NCBI GenBank assembly: GCA_902624085.1
Contig: CACNWD010000004.1
Coordinates: forward strand, 22,919-86,918
Origin: an uncultured Prochlorococcus sp.
GTDB lineage: Bacteria; Cyanobacteriota; Cyanobacteriia; PCC-6307; Cyanobiaceae
Length of the DNA stretch: 64,000 bases
Direction: 5' to 3'
Part shown: in pieces, positions 1-11,544 of the stretch
How positions within the stretch are numbered: position 1 is the first letter of the stretch
Layout of the letters: each line of letters opens with the position of its first letter
Notes under the pieces: generated by a model
Told to the model about the DNA's origin: nothing
The model's input: the letters and a program-made list of their open reading frames with translations, nothing else
The model's database searches: none
Made by a program: the position numbers and the translations under genes

Positions 1-350
1 GATGGTTAGAAAGAAGGAGACAAAATCTATTTAGAAATTGGGCAAACGGATCTGAACTTTGTAAATTAGATAGTTCAGGAGCTGCTTATTTAAGAGACGG
101 TAAGTTAACATGGAGTGCTTTTGAAGCGGGCGAATTTAAAGAGAAAGACAGCTTTATCATCACCAAGCTTGAATTAATTGAACTTATGGCGCTTACCTCT
201 GGAGAAGCACCTCTTACAGATGAATCGCAAGGCAAATGTAGATTAAGACTTGTTGGTAGTGGAAGAGAAATGGATGTACCATTTTCAGATGCAGATAGGG
301 CTAGAGAATGGATGGATCAATTAATGCAGAAAGCTCGTTGTGATTTGTGA
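1..350 (+). CDS. Conserved cyanobacterial hypothetical protein, C-terminal part
   Basis: An open frame enters from the left edge (first full codon at base 3) and ends at TGA 348-350, giving the last 115 residues of a protein. It has a balanced soluble composition with several Trp and acidic residues, for example LTWSAFEAGEF and AREWMDQLMQKARCDL at the C-terminus. The stop overlaps the GTG start of ftsQ by 3 bases, so it is translationally coupled to the division genes. A conserved unknown gene commonly lies here, between ddl and ftsQ, in marine picocyanobacteria. I do not recognise a domain. The 5' end is outside the window. Confidence 0.75.
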   Translation, partial: WLERRRQNLFRNWANGSELCKLDSSGAAYLRDGKLTWSAFEAGEFKEKDSFIITKLELIELMALTSGEAPLTDESQGKCRLRLVGSGREMDVPFSDADRAREWMDQLMQKARCDL

Positions 351-1069
351 AAAATATAAAAAATTACGAAATTAAAAAATTAATATTTCTTGGAATATTT
401 TTCATCTTGACAAATATTCTTACTATAAATTTGTTCAGAAAAGTAGATTCCAAAAATATATATATTAATGGAGCAGACTTCATTACAATAAATGATATTA
501 CTCAAAACTCTTCACTTAAATTACCTAAGAAACTAATTTTCATAAAAACGAAATTAATTGAAAAAGAACTAACACAAAATATTTCTTTAAAGCAAATATC
601 AATAACTAGGCAACTGCTCCCTTTTGGATTAGTAATTAATATTAAAACAAGAAAGCCAGTCGCTTTTGCGGAAAGAGAAGTAAACGGAATAAAAATAAAA
701 GGTGTTATTGATAAAGATGGTGTCTTTATCAAAGAGAAATTTATACCTGACAGAGAAAATTTGATTTTTCCAATAAAGTTATCTGGATGGAAGAAAGAGT
801 ATAAAAAGTTAATATCATTAATAATAAAAACTTATAAAGGAAATGATGATCTTGAAGCAATAAATATCAGTTCAGAGGGATTTATTACTCTGGAAGAAAA
901 GTTTTTACAAAAAATCTTTTTGGGCTTTGAGTCTAAAGAAATAGATGAGAAATTAAATTTAATTTTTGATATTAAAGAACAATTTAAAAACCAAAAAATT
1001 CGTAAAAAAATTAAAAGTTTAGACCTAACCGATCTAGCTGATCCAAAGATAAAAGTGTTCATTCCCTAA
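347..1069 (+). CDS. ftsQ: Cell division protein FtsQ (DivIB-type)
   Basis: A 240-residue bitopic division protein that would link cytoplasmic FtsZ-ring components to septal wall synthesis. It has a short basic N-terminus, one membrane helix at about residues 12-31, and a periplasmic POTRA-like region. The region around residues 38-110 contains a 'RQLLPFGLVINIKTRKPVAF' segment typical of FtsQ POTRA ends. The start is GTG 347, overlapping the upstream stop, and no ATG gives the full membrane anchor. It lies 178 bp before ftsZ in the same direction. The call rests on topology, the POTRA pattern and the position before ftsZ, because FtsQ is poorly conserved in sequence. Confidence 0.85.
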   Translation: MKNIKNYEIKKLIFLGIFFILTNILTINLFRKVDSKNIYINGADFITINDITQNSSLKLPKKLIFIKTKLIEKELTQNISLKQISITRQLLPFGLVINIKTRKPVAFAEREVNGIKIKGVIDKDGVFIKEKFIPDRENLIFPIKLSGWKKEYKKLISLIIKTYKGNDDLEAINISSEGFITLEEKFLQKIFLGFESKEIDEKLNLIFDIKEQFKNQKIRKKIKSLDLTDLADPKIKVFIP

Positions 1070-1247
1070 TATTTGAGATTAGATAATATATTTAATTTTT
1101 AGATGAAGTCAATCTCCAAAAGGGTTCTCGATAGATATAGAAAATATTTGTAAAAAATAAACATTAGGAGTTTCTTCAAGAAATCCCTAAAGATGACCTG
1201 AGTGAGTTCATAATGCACCAAGGAATAAAATTTGTTTTGAAATAGCG

Positions 1248-2378
1248 ATGAGCTTCGGAAACAATCCAAACTTAAATCAATCAAGTGAAATTCTTCCAAG
1301 TCAGAATGCCAAAATAGAAGTAATTGGTGTTGGAGGTGGAGGAAGCAACGCAGTAAACCGAATGATCAATAGTGATCTTGATGGTGTTACATTCAGAGTT
1401 CTAAATACTGATGCGCAGGCCCTACTGCAATCTTCGGCTACACAACGAGTTCAGTTGGGTCAGAACTTAACCAGAGGCTTAGGTGCCGGAGGCAATCCAA
1501 GTATTGGCCAAAAGGCTGCAGAAGAATCCAAAGAAGAATTACAGCAAGCTTTAGATGGAGCTGACTTGGTCTTCATAGCCGCAGGGATGGGAGGCGGAAC
1601 TGGAACTGGAGCCGCTCCTGTTGTTGCAGATGTTGCTAAACAAAGTGGTGCTTTAACAGTAGGTATAGTTACAAAACCTTTCTCTTTTGAAGGGAAAAGA
1701 AGAATGCGTCAAGCCGAAGAAGGTATAACTAGATTAGCTGAAAATGTTGATACTTTAATTGTTATCCCCAATGATAAATTAAAAGATGTAATTTCTGGGG
1801 CTCCACTACAAGAAGCCTTTAGGAGCGCAGATGACGTATTAAGAATGGGTGTTAAAGGGATAAGCGACATTATAACTAAACCAGGATTAGTAAATGTTGA
1901 TTTCGCTGATATTAGATCTGTAATGACTGAGGCTGGAACAGCTTTAATGGGGATTGGAATAGGTTCTGGAAGATCGCGAGCTTTAGAAGCTGCTCAAGCT
2001 GCTATAAACAGTCCATTACTTGAATCTGATAAAATCAGGGGTGCAAAAGGCTGCGTAATTAATATTACAGGTGGTCATGATATGACTCTTGATGATATGA
2101 CTTCCGCATCTGATTTTATATATGAAGTATTAGATCCTGAGGCAAATATCATTGTAGGAGCTGTAATTGATGAATCTATGGAAAGTGAGATTGCAGTTAC
2201 CGTTATAATCACAGGATTTAATTCATCGCCTCCGGATAATAATCAAATTTTCAGAAGGAGAATAAGCAATGGACCAAATAGTCCTTTTTACAATAGTCCT
2301 GATAACAAGGAAGGAGGTGCAAATATTCCTGAATTCCTAAGATTGAGGCAAAATAAGAGAAACGACAACAAACTTTAA
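1248..2378 (+). CDS. ftsZ: Cell division GTPase FtsZ
   Basis: The tubulin-like GTPase (376 aa) that polymerises into the division ring. The nucleotide loop [11 protein letters not shown] lies at about residues 29-39 and the tubulin signature GGGTGTG at 115-121. The synergy loop NVDFADI at 216-222 supplies the catalytic Asp residues. The C-terminus carries the conserved 'IPEFL' peptide used by membrane tethers. A short N-terminal extension precedes the GTPase domain, as is common in cyanobacteria. The 178-bp leader contains an imperfect hairpin near 1168-1188 of unknown role. The gene ends only 6 bp before the convergent SRP RNA gene. Confidence 0.98.
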   Translation: MSFGNNPNLNQSSEILPSQNAKIEVIGVGGGGSNAVNRMINSDLDGVTFRVLNTDAQALLQSSATQRVQLGQNLTRGLGAGGNPSIGQKAAEESKEELQQALDGADLVFIAAGMGGGTGTGAAPVVADVAKQSGALTVGIVTKPFSFEGKRRMRQAEEGITRLAENVDTLIVIPNDKLKDVISGAPLQEAFRSADDVLRMGVKGISDIITKPGLVNVDFADIRSVMTEAGTALMGIGIGSGRSRALEAAQAAINSPLLESDKIRGAKGCVINITGGHDMTLDDMTSASDFIYEVLDPEANIIVGAVIDESMESEIAVTVIITGFNSSPPDNNQIFRRRISNGPNSPFYNSPDNKEGGANIPEFLRLRQNKRNDNKL

Positions 2379-2384
2379 AAATTG

Positions 2385-2480
2385 TGACTCGGTTATCTCG
2401 CCTGTTTAAAGCATCCTGCGTGGCTGCTACTTTCCAGTCCTGACCAAGTTTAGGCGTTAAAACCGCGAAAGGCCGAGTCA
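2385..2480 (-). ncRNA. ffs: Signal recognition particle RNA (4.5S-type)
   Basis: Read on the minus strand, the RNA folds as one long hairpin whose ends pair (TGACTCGG with CCGAGTCA). It carries the SRP core: the symmetric loop strand GGTCAGGACTGGAAAGTAGC followed by AGCCA, matching the bacterial GGTCAGGxxxGGAAxGxAGCAGCCA block. About 96 nt fits the bacterial small SRP RNA. It would bind Ffh and target membrane proteins to the thylakoid and plasma membranes. It is convergent with ftsZ. An AT-rich TATTAT-like -10 box is readable on the minus strand just outside the 5' end, near 2483-2490. Confidence 0.93.
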
Positions 2481-2524
2481 TTTATAATAATAGCAATAAT
2501 TCTTTTAAAAGTTGATATATTATT

Positions 2525-3298
2525 ATGCTCCCACAAGAACTAGTTAAATTTAAAAATGAGTCAAAAAAAATAATTGCCTTAACAGCATGGGACTCAATCA
2601 CAGGTTCAATAGCTGAGGAGGCTGGTGCAGATATTATTTTAGTTGGCGATTCATTGGCGATGGTTGCGCTTGGTTATGAAACAACTTTACCAGTTACGTT
2701 AGATAATATGATCCATCATACAAATGCTGTTTGCAGAGGCTTTAAGAATAATTTTGGGAAAGAACCTTTAGTTGTATGTGACATGCCATTTCTCAGTTAC
2801 CAATGTGGAGAAGATAAAGCAGTTGATTATGCAGGACGAATCATTAAGGAAACACCAGCTAAAGCAGTGAAAATTGAGGGTGCTGAACCAGAAATACAAT
2901 TAGTAATTTCTAGATTGATAAGGATGGGAATTCCAATAATGGGTCATATAGGATTAACTCCTCAAAGTATTTTAAATCAAGGGCTAAAGAAGCAAGGTGA
3001 TGATTTCATAAGTAAGGAAAAAATTAAAAAAGAATCTGAGATACTTGAAAAGATAGGTTGTTTCGCTATCGTTTTAGAACACATTCCAGATTCTCTTTCA
3101 AAGGAAATTAAAAATAATCTTAAAATACCTACTATTGGTATTGGAGCAGGCGCAGATTGCGATGGTCAGATAAGAGTAACGGCAGATTTACTTGGTTTAA
3201 ATGATAAGCAACCCCCATTTTGTGGGCCTCTTATCAATGGGAAAAAAACATTTACAACAAAATTGAGAGAATGGATAAATTCTGAAAAACTTAATTAA
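2525..3298 (+). CDS. panB: 3-methyl-2-oxobutanoate hydroxymethyltransferase PanB
   Basis: Catalyses the first committed step of pantothenate (coenzyme A precursor) synthesis, moving a hydroxymethyl group from 5,10-methylene-THF to ketoisovalerate. The 257-residue TIM-barrel protein shows the family blocks [38 protein letters not shown] (metal-binding Asp), '[11 protein letters not shown]', KAVKIEGA and '[13 protein letters not shown]', and '[14 protein letters not shown]' near the end. Length is normal. It starts 44 bp after the ffs locus and its 3' end overlaps the convergent hemW by 8 bp. It uses the same precursor pool as ilvC downstream. Confidence 0.96.
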   Translation: MLPQELVKFKNESKKIIALTAWDSITGSIAEEAGADIILVGDSLAMVALGYETTLPVTLDNMIHHTNAVCRGFKNNFGKEPLVVCDMPFLSYQCGEDKAVDYAGRIIKETPAKAVKIEGAEPEIQLVISRLIRMGIPIMGHIGLTPQSILNQGLKKQGDDFISKEKIKKESEILEKIGCFAIVLEHIPDSLSKEIKNNLKIPTIGIGAGADCDGQIRVTADLLGLNDKQPPFCGPLINGKKTFTTKLREWINSEKLN

Positions 3299-4514
3299 TT
3301 TGGTCCCACCAATTAAACATATCAATAATTATTTGATTACTTAATTCCATTCCTTTAGGATCGCTTAAAAAAAATCTATCTCCTTCATTAAGCAAAAGCT
3401 CATAATCTCTGTATTTTTGCCAGCTTGTTAATAATTTTGCCATAAATTTTTTTGAATTATTATCATCCCATCCTTCTTCAATGAACAAATTTTTCAAATT
3501 AATTCCCTCTTTAGTCCTTAATCCCAACATTATTTTTTCATCAAGATCTAACTTTTTTTTTGAATTCACAAGTAAAGATTCATCTAATTGTTTATCACAT
3601 TGATCAATAACCCATTTTTGATATTCATCTATATTTTTTGGTCTAGAAAATCTCATACCCCACGGAGAGCTTGTCGAACCTTGACCAAAACCCCACCAAC
3701 CTAACCCTTTCCAATAAACTCTATTATGCCTTGATTGATGCCTGGGCAAAGAGTAATTAGAGATCTCATATCTTAAATAGCCTGAATTATTTAAAATTTT
3801 GCTTGTTAATTTACTGTTTTCAAAAGATTCATCCTGATCAGGTAATGGTAACTTCCCTAAATCCTGCAAATTTTGAAAAACGGTGCCTTCTTCAACATTT
3901 AAATCATAAATTGAGATATGAGGAGGGCAAAAACTAATTGTTTTTTCTAGATCTTTTTGCCATGTTGCAAGAGTACTTTTGGGTAGATTTTGGATTAAAT
4001 CTAAACTCCAGCTTTTGATGAATTTATCTTTCTTTGCATTTCTCATCCAATGGCATGCCTCCTCTACATCTTTAGATATATGTCTTCTCCCAGCTTCTTT
4101 TAACACTTGGTTATTAAAACTTTGTGCTCCCAAGCTAAATCTGTTTATGCCTGCATTTATAAATCCATATAAATCTTTTTCTTCAAAACTAGCTGGATCA
4201 ACTTCCATTGTGATTTCAGCTCCATAATCAATTCCATAATGAATTTCAAATATTGAAATTAATTCTGCTATTTGAGTGGGATCTAGGATTGAGGGTGTTC
4301 CCCCGCCTATATAAATTGTGGATAATGGAGATTTGTGTTTAATTGACAATATTTCTTTTTTTAAGAAATATAAATAATCATCTATTACTTTAGTTCCATT
4401 TCCTTTAGTACTTTTTACTTCATCTCCAATTGGAACAATTGAAAAATCACAATAGAAACATCTTCTATGACAAAAAGGGATATGAACATAGGCGCTTTTA
4501 GGTGGTTTAAACAT
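3291..4514 (-). CDS. hemW: HemW/HemN-like radical SAM protein
   Basis: Radical SAM protein of the HemN/HemW family (about 407 aa). The iron-sulfur motif CHRRCFYC (CX3CX2C) sits right after the N-terminus at about residues 15-22. A '[12 protein letters not shown]' block follows, and the C-terminal HemN-type domain contains '[17 protein letters not shown]'. True coproporphyrinogen oxidases have a longer N-terminus, and this early Cys motif points to HemW, a heme chaperone, rather than HemN. A TTG at 4520 would add two residues, but I favour the ATG at 4514. The exact role, heme trafficking or porphyrin synthesis, cannot be settled from sequence. Confidence 0.88.
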   Translation of the reverse strand: MFKPPKSAYVHIPFCHRRCFYCDFSIVPIGDEVKSTKGNGTKVIDDYLYFLKKEILSIKHKSPLSTIYIGGGTPSILDPTQIAELISIFEIHYGIDYGAEITMEVDPASFEEKDLYGFINAGINRFSLGAQSFNNQVLKEAGRRHISKDVEEACHWMRNAKKDKFIKSWSLDLIQNLPKSTLATWQKDLEKTISFCPPHISIYDLNVEEGTVFQNLQDLGKLPLPDQDESFENSKLTSKILNNSGYLRYEISNYSLPRHQSRHNRVYWKGLGWWGFGQGSTSSPWGMRFSRPKNIDEYQKWVIDQCDKQLDESLLVNSKKKLDLDEKIMLGLRTKEGINLKNLFIEEGWDDNNSKKFMAKLLTSWQKYRDYELLLNEGDRFFLSDPKGMELSNQIIIDMFNWWDQIN

Positions 4515-4612
4515 ATCCAATTAGTTAAAAAGTTCTTGAGGAGATCACAATAAAGCTTTCTAAAAACAAAATCTTTATTTACTCAATTAATAAAGCCTAG
4601 TAGATTAGGGGT

Positions 4613-5722
4613 ATGACAGATATTTTAGTAATTATTTTATTTATATTGTCTGGAGGTGCCTCAGGTTGGCTCGGGGTTGATTTATTGCCTGTTGATAACT
4701 TAAAACAAGTTTCAAATATTGAGGGATTTAGAATAGTTTTATCAATAATTGGTTCTTTTGTAGGATTAGCCGCAGGGTTTGTTTTTTTGCAACTGAGAAA
4801 AACATTTCTTGATCAAATACGAACAATGCCAACAGATCTGCTAATTAGTAGAGCTGTAGGGCTTATTTTAGGATTACTTGTAGCTAATTTACTTTTAGCA
4901 CCTATATTGCTAATACCATTTCCAAGAGAAGTATTTTTTGCTAAGCCATTAGCGGCAATTTTGAGCAATATCTTCTTTGGAGTGCTTGGTTATAAATTAG
5001 CGGATACCCACGGGAGAACTTTATTAAGGTTATTTAACCCCAATAATACAGAGGCATATTTAGTTAATGAGGGAATCTTGCCCGCTGCCAGTCCTAAAAT
5101 ACTTGATACAAGTGTAATCATTGATGGAAGAATCAATGGATTATTAAATTGTGGGTTACTGGAAGGGCAAATTATTGTAGCTCAAAGTGTTATAGATGAA
5201 TTACAAACCTTGGCTGATTCCAGCAGTAACGAAAAAAGATCAAAGGGTAGAAGAGGACTAAAATTATTAAAAGAATTAAGAGAGATTTATGGAAGAAGAT
5301 TAGTAATTAATCCTACTAAATATGAAGGAGATGGTACCGATGAAAAACTTCTTAAGATAACACAGGACATGGCTGGTACATTAATCACAGTTGACTATAA
5401 TCTTTACCAAATTGCGGAAGTAAAAGAATTAAAAGTTTTAAATTTAAGTGACTTAGTAATTGCATTGAGACCTGAAGTGCAGCCAGGAGAATCACTTAAT
5501 ATAAAAATTGTTAGAGAAGGCAAAGAGAAAATGCAAGGGATTGGATATTTGGATGACGGAACAATGATTGTTGTTGAGGAAGCGAAACAATTCGTAGGGA
5601 GTAGATTAAACATTGTTATTACCGGAGCATTGCAGACACCTACAGGTCGGATGGCCTTTGGTAAACTTTTAAATGATCCAGAGTCAAACAAATCTTTTAA
5701 ATCTGAAGCAACTGAGGGCTAA
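4613..5722 (+). CDS. Membrane-anchored PIN-TRAM domain protein (YacL family)
   Basis: A 369-residue protein with four predicted membrane helices in residues 1-130. A PIN nuclease-like domain runs from about 160 to 285, starting 'ILDTSVIIDGRI' with acidic metal-ligand candidates D165 and D171. A C-terminal TRAM RNA-binding domain lies at about 295-355. This architecture is that of the YacL family found across cyanobacteria and Gram-positives. RNA binding or cleavage at the membrane is inferred from domains, and the substrate is unknown. It lies 40 bp upstream of clpR in the same direction, so co-transcription is possible. Confidence 0.88.
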   Translation: MTDILVIILFILSGGASGWLGVDLLPVDNLKQVSNIEGFRIVLSIIGSFVGLAAGFVFLQLRKTFLDQIRTMPTDLLISRAVGLILGLLVANLLLAPILLIPFPREVFFAKPLAAILSNIFFGVLGYKLADTHGRTLLRLFNPNNTEAYLVNEGILPAASPKILDTSVIIDGRINGLLNCGLLEGQIIVAQSVIDELQTLADSSSNEKRSKGRRGLKLLKELREIYGRRLVINPTKYEGDGTDEKLLKITQDMAGTLITVDYNLYQIAEVKELKVLNLSDLVIALRPEVQPGESLNIKIVREGKEKMQGIGYLDDGTMIVVEEAKQFVGSRLNIVITGALQTPTGRMAFGKLLNDPESNKSFKSEATEG

Positions 5723-5762
5723 CACTAGCTAGAATTGTAAGTAGATAACTAACTTAATAAAT

Positions 5763-6425
5763 ATGACGGTTTCCGCTCCTTATTACGGTGACAACACCGT
5801 AATGAGAACTCCACCTCCAGACCTTCCCTCTTTATTACTAAAGGAAAGAATTGTATATCTTGGATTACCATTATTTTCTGATGATGATGCCAAGCGTCAA
5901 TTAGGAATGGATGTCACTGAACTAATCATTGCTCAACTTTTATATCTTGAATTTGACAATCCGGATAAACCTATTTTCTTTTACATAAATTCAACCGGAA
6001 CAAGTTGGTATACAGGCGATGCCGTTGGATTTGAAACAGAAGCTTTCGCAATTTGCGATACTATAAGCTATATCAAACCGCCTGTTCATACTATTTGTAT
6101 AGGGCAAGCGATGGGTACTGCTGCAGTAATTCTTTCTTCTGGAACAAAAGGACAGAGAGCTGCCCTCCCCCACGCATCAATTGTTTTACATCAACCTATA
6201 AGTGGTGCACGAGGTCAAGCCACAGATATTCAAATTAGAGCAGAAGAAGTTTTGAAAAATAAAAAATCGATGCTCGAAATTCTATCAAGGAATACAGGTA
6301 AAACCTTAGACGAACTTTCAAAAGATTCTGACCGTATGAGTTATCTTAATCCTCATCAAGCAGTCGAGTATGGTGTTATTGATAGAGTACTCACAAGTCA
6401 AAAAGATTTACCAACAAACATTTAA
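5763..6425 (+). CDS. clpR: ClpR, catalytically inactive ClpP-like subunit
   Basis: A ClpP-fold subunit (220 aa) of the cyanobacterial ClpP3/R protease core. Aligned by eye to ClpP3 downstream, the catalytic Ser is Gly118 (CIGQAMGTAA instead of xGLAASMGA) and the Asp is Met192 (SDRM instead of TDRD). The His (H143, 'VLHQP') is kept. There is also an insertion after 'FYINSTGTSWYTG' compared with ClpP. These losses define ClpR. It lies 12 bp before clpP3, and in studied cyanobacteria these two form a mixed ring with ClpC. Many automatic annotations would call this clpP. Confidence 0.92.
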   Translation: MTVSAPYYGDNTVMRTPPPDLPSLLLKERIVYLGLPLFSDDDAKRQLGMDVTELIIAQLLYLEFDNPDKPIFFYINSTGTSWYTGDAVGFETEAFAICDTISYIKPPVHTICIGQAMGTAAVILSSGTKGQRAALPHASIVLHQPISGARGQATDIQIRAEEVLKNKKSMLEILSRNTGKTLDELSKDSDRMSYLNPHQAVEYGVIDRVLTSQKDLPTNI

Positions 6426-6437
6426 TTAATTTTTATC

Positions 6438-7043
6438 ATGCCAATAGGAACTCCAAGCGTGCCTTATAGACTTCCAGGAAGTCAATATGAGAGATGGGTT
6501 GACATTTATACAAGACTAGGTGTCGAAAGAATTTTATTCCTTGGACAGGAAGTCAATGATGGGATTGCAAATAGTCTTGTAGCTCAAATGCTATATCTTG
6601 ACTCTGATGATAATTCAAAGCCAATATATCTTTACATAAATAGCCCTGGAGGCTCTGTAACTGCTGGGTTAGCTATTTATGACACTATTAAGTATGTCAA
6701 AAGTGATGTTGTTACGATTTGCGTAGGCTTGGCTGCCTCGATGGGTGCATTTTTATTAGCGGCAGGAACTAAAGGTAAACGTGTTGCTCTTCCTCATAGC
6801 AGAATAATGATTCATCAGCCTTTAGGAGGTACTTCTCAGCGGCAAGCAAGCGATATTGAAATTGAAGCAAAAGAAATTTTAAGAATCAAAGATATGTTAA
6901 ACCAGTCAATGTCAGAGATGACAGGTCAAACATTTGAAAAAATTGAAAAAGATACTGACAGAGATTATTTCTTAAGTGCTGAGGAAGCAAAAAATTACGG
7001 TCTTATAGATCGTGTTATTACCCATCCAAGTGAGGCGAAATAA
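6438..7043 (+). CDS. clpP3: ATP-dependent Clp protease proteolytic subunit (ClpP3-type)
   Basis: Active serine-protease subunit of 201 residues with the complete triad: Ser101 in GLAASMGAF, His126 in 'MIHQP' and Asp176 in 'TDRDYF'. The oxyanion strand '[17 protein letters not shown]' is intact. It pairs with ClpR in the preceding gene (12-bp gap, one operon). By analogy with Synechococcus it would form the ClpP3/R core fed by ClpC, the housekeeping protease of the stroma-like cytoplasm. Length and motifs are normal. Confidence 0.95.
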   Translation: MPIGTPSVPYRLPGSQYERWVDIYTRLGVERILFLGQEVNDGIANSLVAQMLYLDSDDNSKPIYLYINSPGGSVTAGLAIYDTIKYVKSDVVTICVGLAASMGAFLLAAGTKGKRVALPHSRIMIHQPLGGTSQRQASDIEIEAKEILRIKDMLNQSMSEMTGQTFEKIEKDTDRDYFLSAEEAKNYGLIDRVITHPSEAK

Positions 7044-7122
7044 AATCTTTTAAAATAAATTTATGTAAAAGATAAATTGCTTAATTATAAGCATTAAGTT
7101 TATTTAGCTAAATAATGTCTAA

Positions 7123-9146
<2,024 letters not shown>

Positions 9147-9200
9147 TTAACCTCTAACAGGTGTAATATTTTTAAATTAGTATATACTTAAAACAATTTT

Positions 9201-9446
9201 ATGGAAAAAAATAAATTAAATGATTCAGAATTATCTGAAGATACTGAAAATATTTCAACCATTAATAATCAAGACTCTAAATGGATAGATAATAGTGGTG
9301 AGGCAGTAAATGACGTATTTGGATTTAATGAAAGTGCTGAACTCGTGAACGGAAGGGCAGCCATGGTTGGATTCTTAATGTTGATACTGACTGAATTAGT
9401 TTTTCACGGTCGCCCAGTTACTTCTGCAATATTTGGTATTAATTGA
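9201..9446 (+). CDS. hli: High-light-inducible protein (HLIP, one-helix CAB-like)
   Basis: A small thylakoid protein (81 aa) with the chlorophyll-binding CAB/HLIP signature 'ELVNGRAAMVGFLMLILTE' in its single helix at about residues 46-64. Glu and Asn/Arg in it are the usual chlorophyll ligands. The N-terminal half is an acidic, low-complexity extension longer than in the minimal 40-60 aa HLIPs. The C-terminus 'HGRPVTSAIFG' is also typical. It would protect photosystems or pigment synthesis under light stress. It is followed 3 bp later by a two-helix protein, suggesting an operon. Confidence 0.93.
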   Translation: MEKNKLNDSELSEDTENISTINNQDSKWIDNSGEAVNDVFGFNESAELVNGRAAMVGFLMLILTELVFHGRPVTSAIFGIN

Positions 9447-9449
9447 ACT

Positions 9450-9659
9450 ATGGTAAAAACAAATAACAAATTTAAGGTGTTTTTATACATCTCTGCCTGG
9501 GTCATTATTTGGGGATCAATCGCTTCTTTAATAGATTTACCTTTTCTAAAAAATGGTATTTATAGTGAAGGAGATTTAGGCCAATATTTAACATTTTCTT
9601 TATCAGCTATGATTTCTATCATCTCCGCTAAAAATATTTTTAGTAAAATAAATTTATAA
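9450..9659 (+). CDS. Small two-helix membrane protein
   Basis: A 69-residue protein with two predicted membrane helices (about residues 10-27 and 45-62) and a polar link. It begins 3 bp after the HLIP stop, so the two are almost certainly co-translated. This suggests a thylakoid protein working near the HLIP or pigment machinery. I do not recognise a named family. Its end overlaps the convergent gene at 9654 by 6 bp. Confidence 0.7.
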   Translation: MVKTNNKFKVFLYISAWVIIWGSIASLIDLPFLKNGIYSEGDLGQYLTFSLSAMISIISAKNIFSKINL

Positions 9660-9908
9660 AAATCTGTATCTAAATCTTTTAATCACTTTTGCACTGACTC
9701 CGTTTTCCTGATTCTCATACAATATCCACTTATGAGTCTCGGTATCATGGTCACATCCCAAGTTAGTAGAATCAGAATAACTGTACAAAAGACTATGACA
9801 TGCCCTGTCTGCTTCAAAAGCTGAGTTATAAGCTGAGAACCAAAAAGTTATAATTATTATAAAAAACAAAATTAATAATATTTGCGATATGAACCCTATT
9901 ATTTTCAT
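9654..9908 (-). CDS. Hypothetical protein with N-terminal membrane helix or signal
   Basis: 84 residues. A strongly hydrophobic stretch at about residues 4-25 is followed by a soluble part with two Cys (RACHSLL and NLGCDHD) that could form a disulfide outside the cytoplasm. The basic C-terminus ends RFRYRFL. No family is recognised. It is convergent with the two-helix gene at 9450 and lies in a run of three small minus-strand membrane or secreted proteins that ends at the HU gene. Confidence 0.6.
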   Translation of the reverse strand: MKIIGFISQILLILFFIIIITFWFSAYNSAFEADRACHSLLYSYSDSTNLGCDHDTETHKWILYENQENGVSAKVIKRFRYRFL

Positions 9909-9972
9909 TAAAATATAAGTGAATATTCAATAATTTAGCATTTTATATCATGACATTTCTGTAGTAAATTAA

Positions 9973-10218
9973 TTATCTTCCAAAATTAAATATAAAATCA
10001 TGAAAAGATTCATTATTTAAAAATAATATAATTCCAACCAATAGTATAAAATTCAAACCTAATACTATGGTTGCGAAAATATTTATTTGTCTTTTACCAG
10101 GCAATGTGTAGGTAAATTTCTTCTCGGCAAGTATCTTTGCTAATCCTGTTTTAGGATTTTTAATTTCTTCAGCCTTATTATTATCTAAATTTGAGTTGTC
10201 TGAAAAACCTTTGTTCAT
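9973..10218 (-). CDS. Small single-helix membrane protein
   Basis: 81 residues. It has a polar, Asn/Lys-rich N-terminal half, then 'LPGKRQINIFATIVLGLNFI' leading into one membrane helix at about residues 46-66, and a short C-terminal tail. It resembles the many one-helix proteins of unknown role in Prochlorococcus. No chlorophyll-binding HLIP motif is present. The ATG lies in an AT-rich context without an evident ribosome binding site. Confidence 0.6.
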   Translation of the reverse strand: MNKGFSDNSNLDNNKAEEIKNPKTGLAKILAEKKFTYTLPGKRQINIFATIVLGLNFILLVGIILFLNNESFHDFIFNFGR

Positions 10219-10271
10219 AAAAATAATACTTCAAACATATAGTATTCTATGTTTTAAAATTTTTTTTAAAA

Positions 10272-10592
10272 TTAACAATTTTTAATTAGAGCTGGAATTG
10301 TTTTCCCAGATTCATTACCTTTTTCTCTACCAAAGTAAATATTTCTTATAAGCTCAGTTTGCAAACCTAATATACTTGTTTGACATTTAAGATTTCCTTT
10401 GTAGTATTCTCTTAACTGCATTCGTTCAGTAAGTAAAATCATTTCCTTACATTTATCCCCGTTATCAGACTCAAAACATTTATTTAATTCCTTTAAAAAA
10501 TATGAATTATAATAGGGCTCAGTTGATATTAAATCGACAAAGCAATTTGATACGCAGAAAATCAAAATTAATAAATTTTTTCTTATAATCAT
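10272..10592 (-). CDS. Secreted hypothetical protein with several cysteines
   Basis: 106 residues with an N-terminal hydrophobic signal-like segment (residues 6-22). The predicted exported part has Cys spaced through it (CFES, KCKEM, LKCQTS, final NC), consistent with disulfides in the periplasm or lumen. I do not recognise the family. It is the nearest minus-strand gene downstream of hup but is separated from it by a strong terminator, so it is probably transcribed on its own. Confidence 0.6.
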   Translation of the reverse strand: MIIRKNLLILIFCVSNCFVDLISTEPYYNSYFLKELNKCFESDNGDKCKEMILLTERMQLREYYKGNLKCQTSILGLQTELIRNIYFGREKGNESGKTIPALIKNC

Positions 10593-10641
10593 GAACTATT
10601 TTGTTTTAACTTTATAAATCTAACTGGAAAAAATATTTCAT

Positions 10642-10668
10642 AAAAAAGGGGGCTCATATTGAGCACCC
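10642..10668 (-). terminator. Rho-independent terminator of hup
   Basis: On the minus strand the sequence GGGTGCTCA-ATA-TGAGCCCCC forms a 9-bp stem with a tight loop and is directly followed by six T. It lies 28 bp after the hup stop codon. This is one of the clearest intrinsic terminators in the window and would isolate the highly expressed HU gene from the small genes beyond it. Confidence 0.88.
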
Positions 10669-10695
10669 TATTACAAGATAATACATCTAAATATA

Positions 10696-10971
10696 TTAAC
10701 CTTGTACTCTATCTTTAAATAATTTTCCTGCTGAGAATGTGGGTACTCTCTTAGCTGGGATAGCTATTTTTTCACCTGTTTTAGGGTTTAGGCCCTGCCT
10801 AGCAGAACGATCTCTTGGTTCAAAAGAACCAAATCCTAGTATGGAGACTTTTTTGCCTTCCACAACTGAATCAACGATAGTTTCAATGGCTGCATCAACA
10901 ACTAAGGAAACATCTGTTTTTGTGAGCTCAGTACGAGCAGCAACAAGATTTACTAAATCAGCTTTGTTCAT
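10696..10971 (-). CDS. hup: DNA-binding protein HU
   Basis: A 91-residue histone-like nucleoid protein. The N-terminal helices 'MNKADLVNLVAARTELTKTD' dimerise. The beta-arm core 'VSILGFGSFEPRDRSARQGL' runs into 'NPKTGEKIAIPAKRVPTFSA', the classical HU DNA-clamp sequence with the intercalating Pro in 'NPKTGE'. It is a single gene with its own terminator. The plus-strand frame over it is a shadow. Confidence 0.97.
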   Translation of the reverse strand: MNKADLVNLVAARTELTKTDVSLVVDAAIETIVDSVVEGKKVSILGFGSFEPRDRSARQGLNPKTGEKIAIPAKRVPTFSAGKLFKDRVQG

Positions 10972-11544
10972 TGAATTGTTTGTAAAGCAGAGAATTAAAA
11001 GATTAATTTGAAATCAATCTAAATATCTCGAACTTGCACATCATATTGAGCAAATTCAAATACGGCAACCGAAAATGCCGTCATCGCAAAGCTTTATACA
11101 GAGTTTAATGACATTTATTTCAACATAGAATAATTTTTTCATCCTGCATAAAAAAATTATTCATATATTAGATAAATTATTAATCTTTCAAATCAGTTGG
11201 TATCACTTGGTTCTTACTTATTGAAAAGATTAAGAATAATAATAAAAAGATTTTTTATAAATTTATTAAAAAAAATCCAAACCTAATATTATTTTTTATT
11301 AACTTTCTCATATATTTTGTTCTCATCACATCCAATAAGAGATTTTCAAGACTCTTAGGTTAAATTGGCAAGATAAATTTGAAAACCATATTTAAGTAGC
11401 CGCAAAAATAAAAAGCTAATAGTATGTAATTATCTAATGTGATTTATTTAAATCTTAAAACTATCAAAATTGATAATTCTTAAATCTTTTAGATTTAATT
11501 ATGTTATGAATTCTAATTCTAAAAAGTTCTTATTTTTTTAAAAA
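10972..11544. other. 573-bp intergenic region between divergent hup and glgX
   Basis: Holds the divergent promoters of hup (minus) and glgX (plus). I find no protein frame above about 18 codons, no tRNA and no strong terminator. A small hairpin CGGCA-N8-TGCCG sits at about 11063-11080 in the hup leader direction. AT-rich runs fill the rest. It is unusually long for this compact genome, so it may contain a regulator site or an unrecognised RNA, but nothing can be called. Confidence 0.5.

Noticed and set aside
1168..1188. Imperfect hairpin in the ftsZ leader as a riboswitch
   Set aside because: One stem with a mismatch and a G-T pair, no T run and no known class. Not enough to call.
2251..2481. 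76-codon frame on the minus strand over the end of ftsZ and the ffs locus
   Set aside because: It coincides with the SRP RNA hairpin and the antisense of ftsZ, and has no protein-like pattern.
10739..11011. 90-codon plus-strand frame over hup
   Set aside because: It is antisense to a certain HU gene and only an open shadow frame.
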